This document shows, piece after piece, positions 42,042 through 53,900 of a DNA stretch of 64,000 nucleotides. Source of the DNA: Euglena gracilis (Eukaryota; Euglenida; Euglenophyceae; Euglenales). Under the pieces are notes generated by a model. That model saw nothing but the letters and a program-made list of their open reading frames with translations. It did no database searches and was not told the DNA's origin. Position numbers and translations under genes: made by a program. Within the stretch, counting starts at the first letter, position 1. Each line of letters starts with the position of its first letter. The stretch covers positions 1,105,653-1,169,652 of the forward strand of contig CP154956.1 of NCBI GenBank assembly GCA_039621445.1, in the 5' to 3' direction.

Positions 42042-42349
42042 TGTGTACCAGGCGTATGCTTCTGTCCCCTTCCGTTGAGGAAGTTAGGATGGAAGCAGAT
42101 CCTATTAGGATTTCCTAATGGGTGCCCCTTCTCTCTCCACAGGTGGTATTCTGTTTGTCTTTCCTTTTCTCCGGACCGGACTTGGTTATCCAGTCCGTCC
42201 TCCCTGCATTGCTCCGTGCTTTGCTTCTTGGGAAGTGGGAAAAGGGTTTTCACTGTTACTCTGATTTTCAGTTCCCAAGTAGGTGCGCCAAGGCGAAAGC
42301 GAAGGCTTTTGGGAATTGGGAAAGGGGAATTGGGAATCAGACGTACACT
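42042..42349 (+). repeat. 3' LTR of B2
   Basis: It pairs with 25,255-25,562 and differs at about four positions (for example GGACTTGGTTATCC against GGAATTGGCTATCC). The probable target duplication TGGTG follows at 42,350-42,354. Confidence 0.9.
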
Positions 42350-44300
42350 TGGTGCTACTAGGCGTATTTGGGAAGTATACCAGGTGTGGGGGCAGCGGCA
42401 CATACCGCTAATGAATTGGGATTGTCGAACCTCGTGATTTAAGAGGGGGGCTATGTCTAGTTCTTGTTGGTGAACCTGACTCGTCATCCAAGAACTCATC
42501 AATTAGGACAGGTAATGCGAAGGGGGGAACTAGCACAGGAGCGCAAACACGGTTTGGTAGCAAGGTGGCTGTGTACTCGGGGACTGGTGCGCAAAAAGCG
42601 CTTTTCAGCTGGGAGATGCGGCGAGTGTTCCAACCATACCTGATTGCGCGCTTTTATGGGTGAAACGCAGTTGCGCGTTAATTTGGTCAATTTTTTTCTT
42701 TGCCAATTCATGAACACTTTGATCCAAACGGTCAACAATCTGAAAACTGGCGGCTATACAACCCATATCTCCCTTCAAACGTTTAATCCGCCTCCGAGTA
42801 AGAAGGTAACTCATCCAAACGTGGGATTTTGTTGTGCAATTGACTGTAAATCTTGCGAAGTGGCACCAAAACCTGTGTGAATTTCCTGCAGTCGTACCGC
42901 TAAAGTGCGCATTGCACTGGAAATGGATTCCAAATGTGCAGATGGCTTTGTGGGCTTGTCCTGGAATGCTGACTTCGAAATTTTTCAGCCCTTGGCTGTT
43001 CCCTCAACACTGAAACTTGCATGTATACCGCAGTAAGTTTTTTTGCAGTTTTGTGACATCCTTTTTAACCGTGTTCGCACTGTTTAATGAAACTATCACA
43101 AAATCATTGCATGATTTGGTTATATTCCGGACCACGTTTCAGCGCAAAACTGCTGCTAGTGTACTGGTTTTTGGTGTCGGTGTGGGTGTTGCTGGTCGCA
43201 ATGCGCCTGATGTTGGTGATTGCACTTGAAGTACTTTTGTGCTTTATTCTTGCATGCGTTTGTGGAGTTCCGCTATCGCGTTTTGGATACCGGTAACAAC
43301 CGGCATCCTACCAGCTGCTTCCGCATAGCGGGCATGCACCTTACCAAACGCGGGTTCAATGCTGCCAACATCCTGTTGCAACGTTTTGTGCAAGTTAGTG
43401 ATGGTGTCCATGAGTCCGCTAAAATCTGGTGCAGGTGCACGGGTTGCCGCATTGCGGTTTTGCAAAGTCGTGTTTGTTTCCGTGGTTTTATTTTGCCACT
43501 GTTGTTGTAAATTCACAATCATACTCGCGATGTTTGTGATTTTGGTGTAAAAGATCGCAATTTAAGCAGCAATTTCAGCACAATGGCCATATTTTTGCTC
43601 CAAGAGGAAAATGTTTACTCCAATTGTTGCAACTAAGTGAGGTGGGTAAAACTTTCATGTGTTAGGTCAAAAGAGTGGGAAAACTTAGCGGATTCACGGG
43701 TCAATTGTAAAATGTGCTGTTGCACTTTCTAAAGTGCATTTGCTAGTGTGGAGAAATGCTCCAATGTGATAAATTGCCCCCAATCGGTGTCTTTAATTGG
43801 GGGTTCATGAAACTTTTACTGCAGTTGTGGAAAAATAACCGTAATTAAATCCAGTTGACGGCATAAAGCTTGTAACTTACATTGCGTGAGTTGCTAGCTA
43901 TGTTGGATAAAATAACAGCTTTGTGAGATTGTGCTCACACATGGCTTCACTCACGTTTTGGAAGTGTTGTTGCAACTGTGCCTGCAAATGTGTCTCCAAA
44001 CCTTGACACAAAGTTGCTAGTCAACATTCAGGGGGTTACAATTTGTTTGGCAATATTCACCAACATCACGCAAATATCTCCAGAGGTAATCTGTAAAGCC
44101 TTCGGTCCGTTTGCTTAGACAGTGCTTGCGTAGCAACGTTGTTTTGAACTCTCCTCTCTGTCGGCCAATTTTTCAAAACCCTCACTGGTGGCGCTTCCAA
44201 TACCACTTCAAAGTTGAAAAATTTTTTAAAGCATCATGGACAGCCTGTGCAGAAACAGGTAAGACATTTTTACAACAAGTGTGCAACGCCATTGTATGAA
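42350..44300 (-). pseudogene. B1 ORF1 (coiled-coil protein), main part
   Basis: On the minus strand, 42,814-42,605 reads RRRIKRLKGDMGCIAASFQI, then VDRLDQSVHELAKK, matching B2 ORF1 (RKRIRALEDEVDRICGQLQL, VEHLEQSVHDLSVG). The frame 43,522-43,244 reads FGKVHARYAEAAGRMPVVTG then IQNAIAELHKRM, matching YSALSHRVPDISGIQTAIGEL. Between them and to the right the frames are broken. The N-terminus was not recognised. This places the B2 insertion inside B1 ORF1. Confidence 0.65.
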
Positions 44301-46690
44301 TGTCCAGGAGTGGTTTAGGCAGTTGGGGGTGAATGGTGGTGGAAGTTTTTGGGGAAGGCTCTTTTTTTCGAAGCCCCCCCCGTGAAGGAAACATGGGCCA
44401 ATTCTGAGTGCAGGTTCGGGCACCAGGGGTTGCTGGAGCAAAAAGGACGTGCCTTTTAATCCACTGCCGAGGGAGGTCAGGGGGAAGGGAAGGAAGTCAA
44501 CGCCACGGTCTCCTCCCTTGGAGGAGCAAATACCCACCAAGTACACACAAAAGGGGGATCAAATACTTGGCTGGAATCTCAGGCAAGCATCTTTCTTTTT
44601 TTTTTACTCGTGAACGTGGGCCGTAAAAATCTCGGCATCTATTGTGCACTTTTTTTTTGTTTGGGGGCTGTGGAAGAGAAACTGAAAACTTTTTATCTCA
44701 GTCAGCTTGTGTCGTTTTTAGGCTGCTGGAGGGTTTTCTCTCTCTTTATCGTTTACTCTCTCTCTCTCTGGCCTTCCTTTCTTTCACAAAAACGTGGAAA
44801 GGCCATAGTCGAACATCATTTTGAACCCCAAACTGGCAAGAACTTCAAGCCCAACAAAGAACATCATGACCAATAACAAAAAAGACAGAGAACAACAAAT
44901 GGTGAACGCCAACTCTATCTTCAACATAATGATGAACAACAACATCACCTTGAAAATAATCATAATGAAGAACATACCTTTGAAGACGAAGCAACTTGTT
45001 GTGGTTGGTGGTCTGGTGCTGGCGAACCTGTTAGCAGAATTCTGGCATGGCCAAAATGGCGTTCGAATACAGGTTGATTCCACTCATAGGTGCAAGACCT
45101 GAGTGCCTCTGGCCCTGTTGCTTCTGCACCCAGACACTCTACTCCTCAGAAGATGGGCTGGCACTTAGATAAGAGAAGGGTTATTCTGCTCTCTTGGCTG
45201 GTTGTGCGTGCTGGGGTCGGTTTCTGATACTCATTGCACCAAATTTTATGGAAACAGCTTGACTGTGAAAACTGAACTGGGTTGGATGTTCACATTCTTC
45301 TCTAATTTCTTCAAAACATCTTGCAAACCGTTGCCTTGATTGAGTTTCTGAATAACTGAATTCATCCTGGCAAAGCAAAACCTCTGACTGGTTCCCATGT
45401 TGATGAATGCACTGGATAATTCTCCCCTTTGTCAAAAATCTCCAACCGCTTCTGAACTTTTTCCGCTAAAATGGCTTCAACATTGTAAAAAACCGTCTCT
45501 GCAGCTTCCGTTTATGAAAACTGTCTGGACGTTTTGAGCAAATCTGAATCACATTCTGAAGAAAATCTGCTGACTTTTTCTGGTTCTGGCTTTGAATCCG
45601 GGAAAACAGACACAGAATCTGCAGCACAGGAATGCATTGGGCCTACAGGCCCCACAACGTAGCGTCATGTAGAAGCTCCTCTTGTGGGAGTTGAACAGCA
45701 TCATTTTGAACATGAACATTTTGAACATCAACTTAAAGTTCTTTAGCAGCAATTGCAGAAGCAGGCAGCAGATGTCTATCTGGATCAGTCTCCTTCAAAT
45801 ACTCTTTCTGAAGCTCCTTATTTCTTCCTCCATACTCTCTTTAATTCGCTTCCAAGTGGAACAACTTAAAAAATTGAATTATTTGACTTGAATTTTGATT
45901 TTGGCCCTGGTGCGTTGGTTCAGGTAACCATCTGAGAGGAAAAAGTATCTGAAAAGCGTTCTTTCTGGTGTTTTGGCCCTTCTGGGGTTTGGTTGGTTCT
46001 TCGCGTGCGCACGGCTCTGCGTGGTGTGCTCATTTGGCTGTTTTGCCTTTTGCTTCACGTATCCCGGTCTGGCCTTGTTCTGTCGTGTTATAGTTTTGTC
46101 GTGCGTTCGTTGTGTGCGCTCTTGTGTGCGTCGCTTGCACATCGCTGTTCGCCGCCTGTTCCTCGGTCGCCTGTCTGCCCTGTGAGTGAGGCTGGGGGAT
46201 TTGCACCATTATTCCTCACACTTCTCGGACAAAACGAAGTGTCATTATGTTGGTCATGGACAGAACTCCAATGTGTCACTTGAGAGAACGAAACTTTCAC
46301 AAAACCTCCCAATGATGGAGATTACAAAATTTACAAAGAGTTGCAGTGAACTTGAACAAATTTGTAAGGTCCGAACCATGGACTGGCGATCTTTTCCGCT
46401 TTTCTCTGGGGCCATCGAGAGTTGTGGACGAGAACAAATTGACCGAATTAATAAACGGCAGGTTTACGATCACTGTTTTTCAGCTCCATCACCAAATTTA
46501 TGAGATGTTTCAGTGTACGTCCCACCCCGGCTTTTCAACTTATGCTTTCGTCCGGAAAGCCCGTGGTGGAGGTAACAATAAAACTTGTATCCATTTTCTT
46601 CTTTGATTGCAAAGCACAAAGGCAATTGTTGGGACCGCAATCCCAAATATGAAAGTGTCCTTTGCTCTTTCGCCATCAAAATTCTAAAAG
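44301..46690. other. Unassigned sequence between B1 and B3
   Basis: No domain or transposon end is recognisable. A CT microsatellite (44,738-44,773) is present. Minus frame 45,435-45,181 (84 residues) and several short frames have no recognisable motif. The 5' LTR of B1 should lie here if it survives; a GTGTGTACTTGGTGGG string on the minus strand near 44,545 could be its end, but I could not match the rest. Confidence 0.4.
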
Positions 46691-46887
46691 AGAATTTCAA
46701 AGCACCAACCCCTGTAACCTTGAATTAGGAACCAGTTACTTTCGCTAAGCTTTCGCTGGCTCTGAGATTCTCTCTTTGTCTTATGGTTTAACCATACCAC
46801 TGTGTACAGCCCGGCCGTAGCCAGATTGAAGGCCGTAGCCCATTGTATCTGGTACACAGTGCCGTGGTAGAATGGCTGCCTGGTACA
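46690..46887 (-). repeat. Probable 3' LTR of B3
   Basis: On the minus strand it begins TGTACCAGGC directly after a purine tract, like the other family LTRs, but the next bases differ from B1 and B2. A GCGAAAGC-containing block near 46,740-46,760 resembles the GGCGAAAGCGAAGG block near the end of the B2 LTR. It includes a repeated GGCCGTAGCC string. The left end is a guess. Confidence 0.45.
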
Positions 46888-46902
46888 CCTCCCCCTCTCA
46901 GG
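46888..46902 (-). promoter_or_regulatory. Polypurine tract of B3
   Basis: Minus-strand CCTGAGAGGGGGAGG abuts TGTACCAGGC. Compare CCTGGGAGGGGGA in B1 and B2. Confidence 0.65.
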
Positions 46903-47289
46903 GGTCTGCCCTATTTTCAGGATACCACGTTCTGGTTACCAATTACGGCTACCTTGTTTGGAACACGTAGCGCAAAAGAATTCTGGTGCGCCTGCTGTGC
47001 ATTGTGCGTCTTCTTAATTGACACCGTAGTGTCTTTGTTGCCTTGAATCTTCGCGATCAACATGTTGTCGACCGAACTTAAGGCAAGTCCGCAAAAGGGT
47101 CTTGAAGCGGTGCTAAACGTGGTGATGAAGTGCGTATTCACTTTCGAGACTTCGCTCATTATGTGGGACTACGCCCATTTTAGCCGTAGCTGATTGTACG
47201 AATTAGGAAAACTCAGCGTTTGCGGGTTTCCTTGAATTACTCACCCATGTGTGGGTCTTATACCCAGGTCATCTCGATTGGACGTAAGT

Positions 47290-48399
47290 CTAGGTATCCT
47301 TGTCAGGATTATCCATGTTAATCCTTGGGATAACCCAACTTCTGACTTCTGTTGTTTCCTTGAAAAGTTCTGTACTGAGCGTTACAGGTCTCTTGTGGAG
47401 GTAAATCTGTAAATTTGTCCAGTAAACTCTCGGAAAAGGTGCAGGCCATATGTAATAGTTCCGCCTTGGATGGTTTGGTCGTACTTGCGGTGGCATCCCA
47501 GGCAGAGAGTTGAAATCAACGCTATGCGTGCAGGATGCACAGGCACAGCGGGTCACGTGTGGTTTCAGAATGGTACCAACTCATTCTGAATAATGTTCGT
47601 ATCCATGTCGTTCTGGTGGATAGTCAGGCAATCGCCATCGTTCCTGTGGATTCAGAAACCGTTGAGTGCTTTGTAAACAGTGGGTAAATGCCTCGTTTCC
47701 AGTCGTCATCATTGAAGAGTAGGGGCAATCGCCCTTTTGTACATTACACAGCAAGTCTGATTCCGCAAGAATCAGTTTGAAATCAAAGGCGATTCCGCCA
47801 CGTTCAAAAGCTTCACCTTTCTTGAAGCTTTTGTGCTGGTACGCTTGTCGTTTTGTTTTGTAGAAATTCAGGAAATCTTCCAGAGCGTCCTCGTTTCCGG
47901 GTACGATCTTGAGATTTCCGCCACCTGCAGGCAACCATATGTCTGCCCGTAGGCAGTTAACAGAGAAAACAGGTGCGTCACGGTTTCTGTCTTCTTTTGA
48001 CCACCGGAAGCTGTTCAGTTGTCTCCAGGCAAGGAGACAATCACCGCAAGTCATAGCAGCTGTCTTTGGAACGAACTCGTTGAGGTGAAATATTTTTTGT
48101 TTGTTGTCTGCATAACAGACATGCACTGCTGGCATCCTGTTACGAATGTTGTGACAAACAGTACACAGCCAGGTTGTTTGGCCATTCGGCCTTTTGTCAA
48201 ACAGGAATGTTTCCCCAGGATATTGGGCAAACACCGTTGGTGACTTGGCATTGTATAACCGCCAGATATGGCGAACGTAGTAGTTATGCTTCTGTTCGTT
48301 GAGGAAGAGTGGTTCAATCCACTTGTTCAACAACGTTCCGTGTTCGCGGGCTGATTGTATCATGGCTATGCGTTCTTCGACGCTCGGCAGGTTGGACAT
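47290..48399 (-). pseudogene. B3 ORF4 Cys/His domain and C-terminus
   Basis: The frame 48,399-47,581 gives 272 uninterrupted residues: LNKWIEPLFLNEQKHNYYV, WRLYNAKSPTVFAQYPGETF, WLCTVCHNIRNRMPAVHVC, then MTCGDCLLAWRQL and VNCLRADIWLP. It matches B2 ORF4 (40,078 onwards) with the same Cys/His spacing. After a stop, 47,556-47,290 reads LPGMPPQVRPNHPRRNYYIW, then YWTNLQIYLHKR, matching the C-terminal blocks of B2. The long intact frame in an otherwise decayed copy is notable. Confidence 0.75.
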
Positions 48400-48405
48400 A
48401 ATTCC

Positions 48406-49406
48406 CTATTGCCAAAGGGCGGCATTATCGTCAACCGGCATGTTTTCCTCTGGCGAGGTCTCAGACGTTGTATCTTGTAGAGTTATACCTCGAAGGGTAG
48501 AAGTGACCCGGCTTTTCCCGGCCACTTTGGTATATGTTGCTGCTGGTGTGGTAGCAGCTGGGGTCTTCGCCCGCTTTCCTGATTTGCTACCACTCCCAGT
48601 TGGAGGTGGTTTTAACTTTGTGTGTCGTTCAGCAGGTTTGCACGGTTCTGCAGGCTGTGGTTTAGCCTTGGGCTTACTGACTTTCTCTTTCCGCTGTGGC
48701 GGAAAGGGGCGTTCTGCAGGCGACTTCACAGCAGGTTTGGCGGGTGTAGTGGTATATTGTACTTGAGATACTGTCGGTATCACCTGTTCAGGTGTGTGTA
48801 CCACTACTGGGTGTTGTCTCATGTGGTGGCGTTTGTTTCGACCGTAGTCGATTCGGTTGTTGTTACAACGTCGGGTGTTTGGACAACATGGATAGAACTG
48901 GCAGCGTCTGCTGCCAGTGCTGTGGTAGAAGCCGGAGCTTCTTGTGTGGGTTGTTCGCCAGGTCCCATGTCACGGTGACTTCGCATTGAAGAGGAAGACC
49001 TCGATCGTACCATTGTAACCATCGAGGCTACGCCACTTCGGACGCTTCCGAGGATGTGTTCTGCACCGCGTTCGACTTGTGGTGGTATGAGTATATATTC
49101 GTCGGGGTTTTGGTGTCTGTCGATACCTTCCGTTGTTGTCTTGTAAATAATTTGCGAAATACAATTTCTTAGCATAAGTGCTTCCCGTCCACCTTCCGCA
49201 TGTGCAGGAGTGGGTGGAACCACGTCTGCCGAAGGCGCTGCGGCCGTTGTGGAGTCTGTAGGCACTTCGGCCATTGTAAATTCTGTAGGCGCGTCAGGTT
49301 CCGCGTCTGATAAGGGTGTCTGTGGTGGTATTTGAGCGGGCGTTGTAGCTGGCACTTTGGCCTTTAGAGCATGTTTTACGTTGCCCTCTCCGCATTCAGA
49401 ATCCAC
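48406..49406 (-). pseudogene. B3 ORF4 proline/threonine-rich region
   Basis: Minus frames 48,822-48,406 and 49,406-48,819 are rich in Pro, Ala, Thr, Glu and Lys (for example PLSDAEPDAPTEFTMAEVPT) and lie directly upstream of the Cys/His domain, in the same place as the disordered region of B2 ORF4. A frame change separates them. No motif recognised. Confidence 0.6.
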
Positions 49407-49451
49407 AGATGTGGAGGAGGCAGAGCGTGTGCTCCGTTCGTTGTCCGTTCC

Positions 49452-50366
49452 TTATTCCATTTCCCCGTCACTGGCTGACGCAGAAGAGGAAACGGACGAA
49501 GAGTCTGTAGAATGTACGGGAGTGTGTTCCACCGACATTGTAGATGTAGGTGGACGTTGTGGCCAACGTTGTTCCGAACTTTTGGTTGCAGGCTTCGCTG
49601 CTCCCTTGGCTGTTGTCGTTGTAGAGGATGCAGCCGTTGTTGGTTGTTGTTCAGCAGCCTGTGTTGCTTCGGACTCCGCCGTCCGGGGTTCAGAAAGTGT
49701 TTTACTTTGTTGCAGACAGAGGTTTTGCCATCCGACGAACTTGTTTCCTCCCGACCCGCGAGGAAGCCAGACCAGTATCCGGATGGCCAAACCATCCTTT
49801 TTTTTACGTTTGCCCGTAAAAAATGGGGCAAAGTCCTCCCTTCGGAGGGTTTCGCCAAACAGGCGTTTGATGTACTTCCGTTTTCCGCCTTCGTCCCATT
49901 CATGTCGAAGGCGGAGGTATTCTTGTGGCAGTGGTTGTTTCGGGTTGAGCAAATTGTAGATTTCCAGAGCGTAGTATGGCCATGCTCTCCATTGGAACGT
50001 CTGCATATGCAGAATCATTTGTCGGTGGTTTCGTCTGTCGTATCCCATTTCCCTAACTTCGAGGGGATTGTGGCAGATGTGTCCGAGTAGTCTTCGTTAT
50101 TGTTGGACATCCGGCCATCCTCGTTGGTGGGGCTGCGCCACTTGTGCTTTTGGGCGGTCTGTTGTATGATCGCGCACACCAAAGCCCTAGAAGTCCACGG
50201 GGAACTTGTGGTGGGAGTGGGTGCACCAAACGACGAATTTTATGGGTATGTCAGGTCTATTCCGACCACTTGCAAGTGGGAGCCGTAGTGTTCGTTGAGG
50301 AAAATTTGTAAATTGTAACAGAACATTTCGTGTGTCATCAGTTGTACATCCTTTGGAAGTGGGAAT
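49452..50366 (-). pseudogene. B3 ORF4 N-terminal domain, cut by the LARD element
   Basis: The frame 50,048-49,452 reads HRQMILHMQTFQWRAWPYYA, then LFGETLRREDFAPFF, matching KQRIFMLQQFWWRAWTTYVM and FGGTLDREVFLQL of B2. Upstream at about 50,190 a frame reads HHKFPVDFxGFG, with a stop in place of the tryptophan of FPVDFWGFG. The insertion of the LARD element at 50,367 separates it from 55,981 onwards. Confidence 0.65.
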
Positions 50367-50973
50367 TGTTGGGGGTCGGGGACCCCGCTCGCCCCCCGGG
50401 GGGGCCGCTGCTTTCACTGGGGCCACAAATTCCTGTTTCTGGCCCTGGTGGGCTCAGGCCAGGGCCTTTGGCAAGTTGGGCCCCGTTTTCAAATAAATCC
50501 ACAGGCGGTAATGGGGGTGAGGTGTGCCCCCCCGACCCGGGGTCCCCGGTTGCCCCGCGTAGGATCTTTTTTTCCCTCCACTGTTGGTTTTTTCCCATTT
50601 TCCGACTTTGAACTTTCAGGATGAAATTCAACAATGACAAAACCAACCCACCTACTTAGGTGAGCAAATCACAGCACAAAACAAACCTGGCTGGAGAGGG
50701 TAGATGAGTACCTTTGAGTTCGGGAATTGAGCGGGAAAAAGAATATGGAAATGGATGCCTTGGCTTCTTTGGAATTGTCGTTTTTGATCCTTCAATTCTC
50801 AATTGACTTTTCTTCTTTTCTTATTCTCAAATCGAATTCTCGAATACTTCTTGAAATTCGCTGGGGTTCCAATTCAACTCGCGTGGCGGTTGACTTGCTC
50901 TGGTTATTCCTACCGGGAGTTTTTGGGAATTTTCTGGGAAATTTTTGGCTGCCGACGCCAGCGGCAGCCGACA
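50367..50973 (-). repeat. 3' LTR of the LARD element
   Basis: In minus orientation it begins TGTCGGCTGCCGCTGG and ends CCCAACA. It pairs with 55,375-55,980. Confidence 0.9.
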
Positions 50974-50986
50974 GCCCCTCCCTTGC
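50974..50986 (-). promoter_or_regulatory. Polypurine tract of the LARD element
   Basis: Minus-strand GCAAGGGAGGGGC abuts the TGTCGG start of the 3' LTR, which fixes the element's orientation as minus. Confidence 0.75.
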
Positions 50987-53900
50987 GACGTTAGTCGGAC
51001 CCGTTTTTCTGCCCCCCCCCCCCCGAACATAAAAGGGGAGAGTGAAAACCATTTTTTTGGGGGGGGGGCGAAAATTCTGTTTTTTTTGAAACGGGTCCTG
51101 TTGCTTTTTTTTGAAAATCGGTGTTACGAGTCAACCCCCCCCCCGCCATAATATCGGTCACCTTGGGGGACTCTGAAAAATCAGGTCTTCGGGGGAAGCC
51201 CCCCCACCCCTTTCCTCCGACAAGCATGGGGAACGGGTCTTTGAACACAAAATCTGAAAATTCCGAGTGAAACCAACTCTGGGCACTCCACCCCAAGGCC
51301 TAAGTCCCACGCTACCCCCTAGGTGAAAATCCTTTTGGCAGATTTCATTGTGTGAAACTTCATTTGTCGATTTTTTTTAAAAAAAATCAGGGACTTTGGC
51401 CAACAGTGCCTCAGAAAACGACTTGTGTGGGGAAAAAGAAAACAGAAACCTAGGCATTCCTTTCCAATTCGGGACAGAAGGGATAAGGAAAAGGCAAACG
51501 GTGAGCAACAGTGAAAAGGTGCGAGGGTAAGCGGTTGTATGGAATAGTGTACAAATGGGTGTGCGGGTTCGTGTGCGTGTGCGGTTGTGTGTTTTGTGTG
51601 TATGCACACTCACTTCCTTGTCATGCATTCCAACCGAAAATGACTGGGCCGATTTTTTTTGAACGCAAAGAGAACAAGGCTTCGCAATGGCCCTCAGCCA
51701 CTATATCACAGGGCTTTAGTGCCCACGTGGCTGGGTTTTATTTTATTTTATTGGCCCACACCAGGGCCTTTGGACGGAGGAGGGGTCATCTCCAGTCCAG
51801 TGTCCCCCCCCGAGTTTCGGATGCCTCCAAGCTGTTTTCCATGAAAAAATGCCTTTGACCAACATCCAATAGTCCAAACCGAATCAAAAAACTGAATTTT
51901 AAAATCCCAACTCGTTTTTTGTCCTCCAGAAAAAAAGTATCAAAATCCCAGGTTTTCTCCAACTCTTTGTGTAAAAATCCTCCAGCAACAAAAATCCTCA
52001 AAAATTCAAAAAATCTGAGTCCAACCCACCTGTCCAGGGCCTACAAAAGCCCTCGACAAAATCCAATCGAGAATTCTAACTGCCACATACAACAAACAAA
52101 GTCCAACCGAGAGCAACCAACCCAACAGAAGCAACATCCAGCAGCATACCGTTGCATAGGAGCCTGGCCAACCCTGGCCTCAACCAATTTACAGCTGAAA
52201 CCAACCAATTCGGCTCGCCAATTAAAATTCACTGCCCCCCCCCCCAAATCACATGGGGCAATGGGGGTCATGGTCAAATGACATGGCAAACTCAAAAATA
52301 CTGAAAATTCAAATCCAATTTTCTCAGCCAAAGCGATTTTTCACTGCCCCCCCCCCAGTCACATGGGGCCATGGGGGTCAATCTGGCTTCAGCCTCCAAA
52401 CAAAAAAATAACAAACCTGGGCCGAAATATCCAAACCGGCTGAAATCTCACACATGTCAAAGGCGGGCCCTCACAATGTCGCCCCCCCCCCACCATCAAC
52501 CAGGGAACCAGGGGAGGGCCATGGGTTAAAAAATTCCTGGCTGCAAAATTAGAATCGCCATTCGACAAATAAAATGGGAAAAATGGAAATTTCATCATCA
52601 AACCCCGTTACAATCTGGGGTGTGACCAAAACAATGACGGTCACGAAATGATGCATTCCTGTCCACACCAAACGTCTCACAGGGGTATCCAATTCTGAGT
52701 CAAAAATTCCAACCACAAAGCCAAAACTGATTTTGATCCACCACACCAACAAAAAACAGGGCTCAACACAGCCCCCCCCCCAGCTGCACGAGGAGGGAGA
52801 AAAAATGGCTCCAAACCACGTGAAAAATCCTGCGACCCAAAAACATGAAAAATCTGATTCAGCGCTGTGGGAGCAGCCAACCTGGGCCTGGACCTGGGCT
52901 TTGGCCGTGCATCGGGCCACTGCCCACTGCAGGCTCTTGAGGTCGTTAAGCTTCTCTCCCCAGCACTTCAGTGAAATAAATGTACCCACCATTCTGGGAT
53001 TCCATAAACGATCCACAATTGTAATCATGCCAATCGTAATCATGTGATTCAGTTGCTTGGGTCTCATAAATGTGATTGAAATCTGTTGAAAACTCCTTGA
53101 AATGTCATCATGTCATCATCCCAGTCTTTGAAGTTGATTCTTTGCAAATTGTTGAAATCTTGAATTCAATAAATTCAATCAAAATCCTTGATAATTGACT
53201 GTTTTGCTCCTTCTGTTGATTCTCCCTGCTCGGTGAGTGATTGCTTGAACCTGCATGACAAGACAACACACACGCACAAATTCACCACTGGCAACACACA
53301 TGGCAGATTTCTGGATTTTATCACTGAACCGAACCTGAAAATGCCACTGAACTCTGAACCAAAACGGCACTTAAAATCTGATCTTGATCCATCAAATGGG
53401 TCACACGAAAACTGTATAAGCAAGCCTCAAACTGCAAAAATTATTATTGGGATTTTTGCATTGTGAGGCGTCCCCCACTTCTGAGTTTTTCTCCCTCAAG
53501 CAAACTCCACAGCCGAAAAATTGCTGCATAAAGTGCAACCCACAGATCAACAGATTTTTCCCTGAAAAACTGAACCAAATGATGATGCCACTGATGGTGA
53601 ACTTTCCTCAGGGGAGTCTTTTCCTCCTGGGTTAATCCACCTTGGTTCCCACTGATAAACTGAAAACTGTTTCCTGAGCCCTTAGATGGGTGGCCACAGG
53701 GGTGTTTATTCCTTGCCTGGGTCTAGCCCCACCCTTGGAACCCCTCTTTGCGTGCTTTCCCGAAAACTTTTTGGTTCGAATGGTCCATCAGAGGTCTCCC
53801 CTACCTCAGGATTTGGCAAAAACCCAGATAAAAACCTCCACAGGTCTGTTGGGCTGCCACACTCGAAAACCGCAATGAAACTGGACTGAAAAATCCCAAA

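Larger units (their letters stand above)
25255..42349 (+). mobile_element. B2: giant (17.1 kb) chromodomain Ty3/gypsy element with ORF1, ORF3 and ORF4
   Basis: LTRs of 308 bp (25,255-25,562 and 42,042-42,349) differ at only about four visible positions, so the insertion is recent. Internal order: duplicated primer binding site, ORF1, gag, protease, RT, RNase H, integrase, chromodomain, ORF3, ORF4, 3' untranslated region, polypurine tract. Common Ty3/gypsy elements are 5-7 kb; the extra length is ORF1 before gag and about 5.5 kb of accessory frames after integrase. Several frameshifts show that this copy is not fully functional. It is inserted into ORF1 of B1. Confidence 0.93.
3620..44300 (-). 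mobile_element. B1: old giant Ty3/gypsy element, minus strand, interrupted by elements A and B2
   Basis: Read on the minus strand, the parts of this element appear in the order ORF1 (42,500-44,300), gag, protease, RT, RNase H, integrase, chromodomain, ORF3, ORF4, 3' untranslated region, polypurine tract, LTR. The same order is seen in B2. The two interruptions are element A at 5,052-12,135, which splits the ORF4 C-terminus, and B2 at 25,255-42,349, which splits the end of ORF1. Coding parts are full of stops and frameshifts. The RT core is deleted, the integrase catalytic glutamate is changed, and part of ORF4 is inverted. The 5' LTR was not found, so the right boundary is approximate. Confidence 0.8.

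Noticed and set aside
44530-44560. 5' LTR end and primer site of B1
   Set aside because: Minus-strand GTGTGTACTTGGTGGG looks like an LTR/primer joint, but the sequence to its right does not match the B1 3' LTR at 3,620-4,024.
45973-46283. Possible membrane protein frames on the plus strand
   Set aside because: Short, Cys/Leu-rich, no start context, and open in two frames at once; the region has no other sign of a gene.
52549-53067. Minus-strand frame of 172 codons inside the LARD element
   Set aside because: Composition is rich in Phe, Trp, Cys and Val without any motif, and similar frames exist on the other strand. Probably chance.
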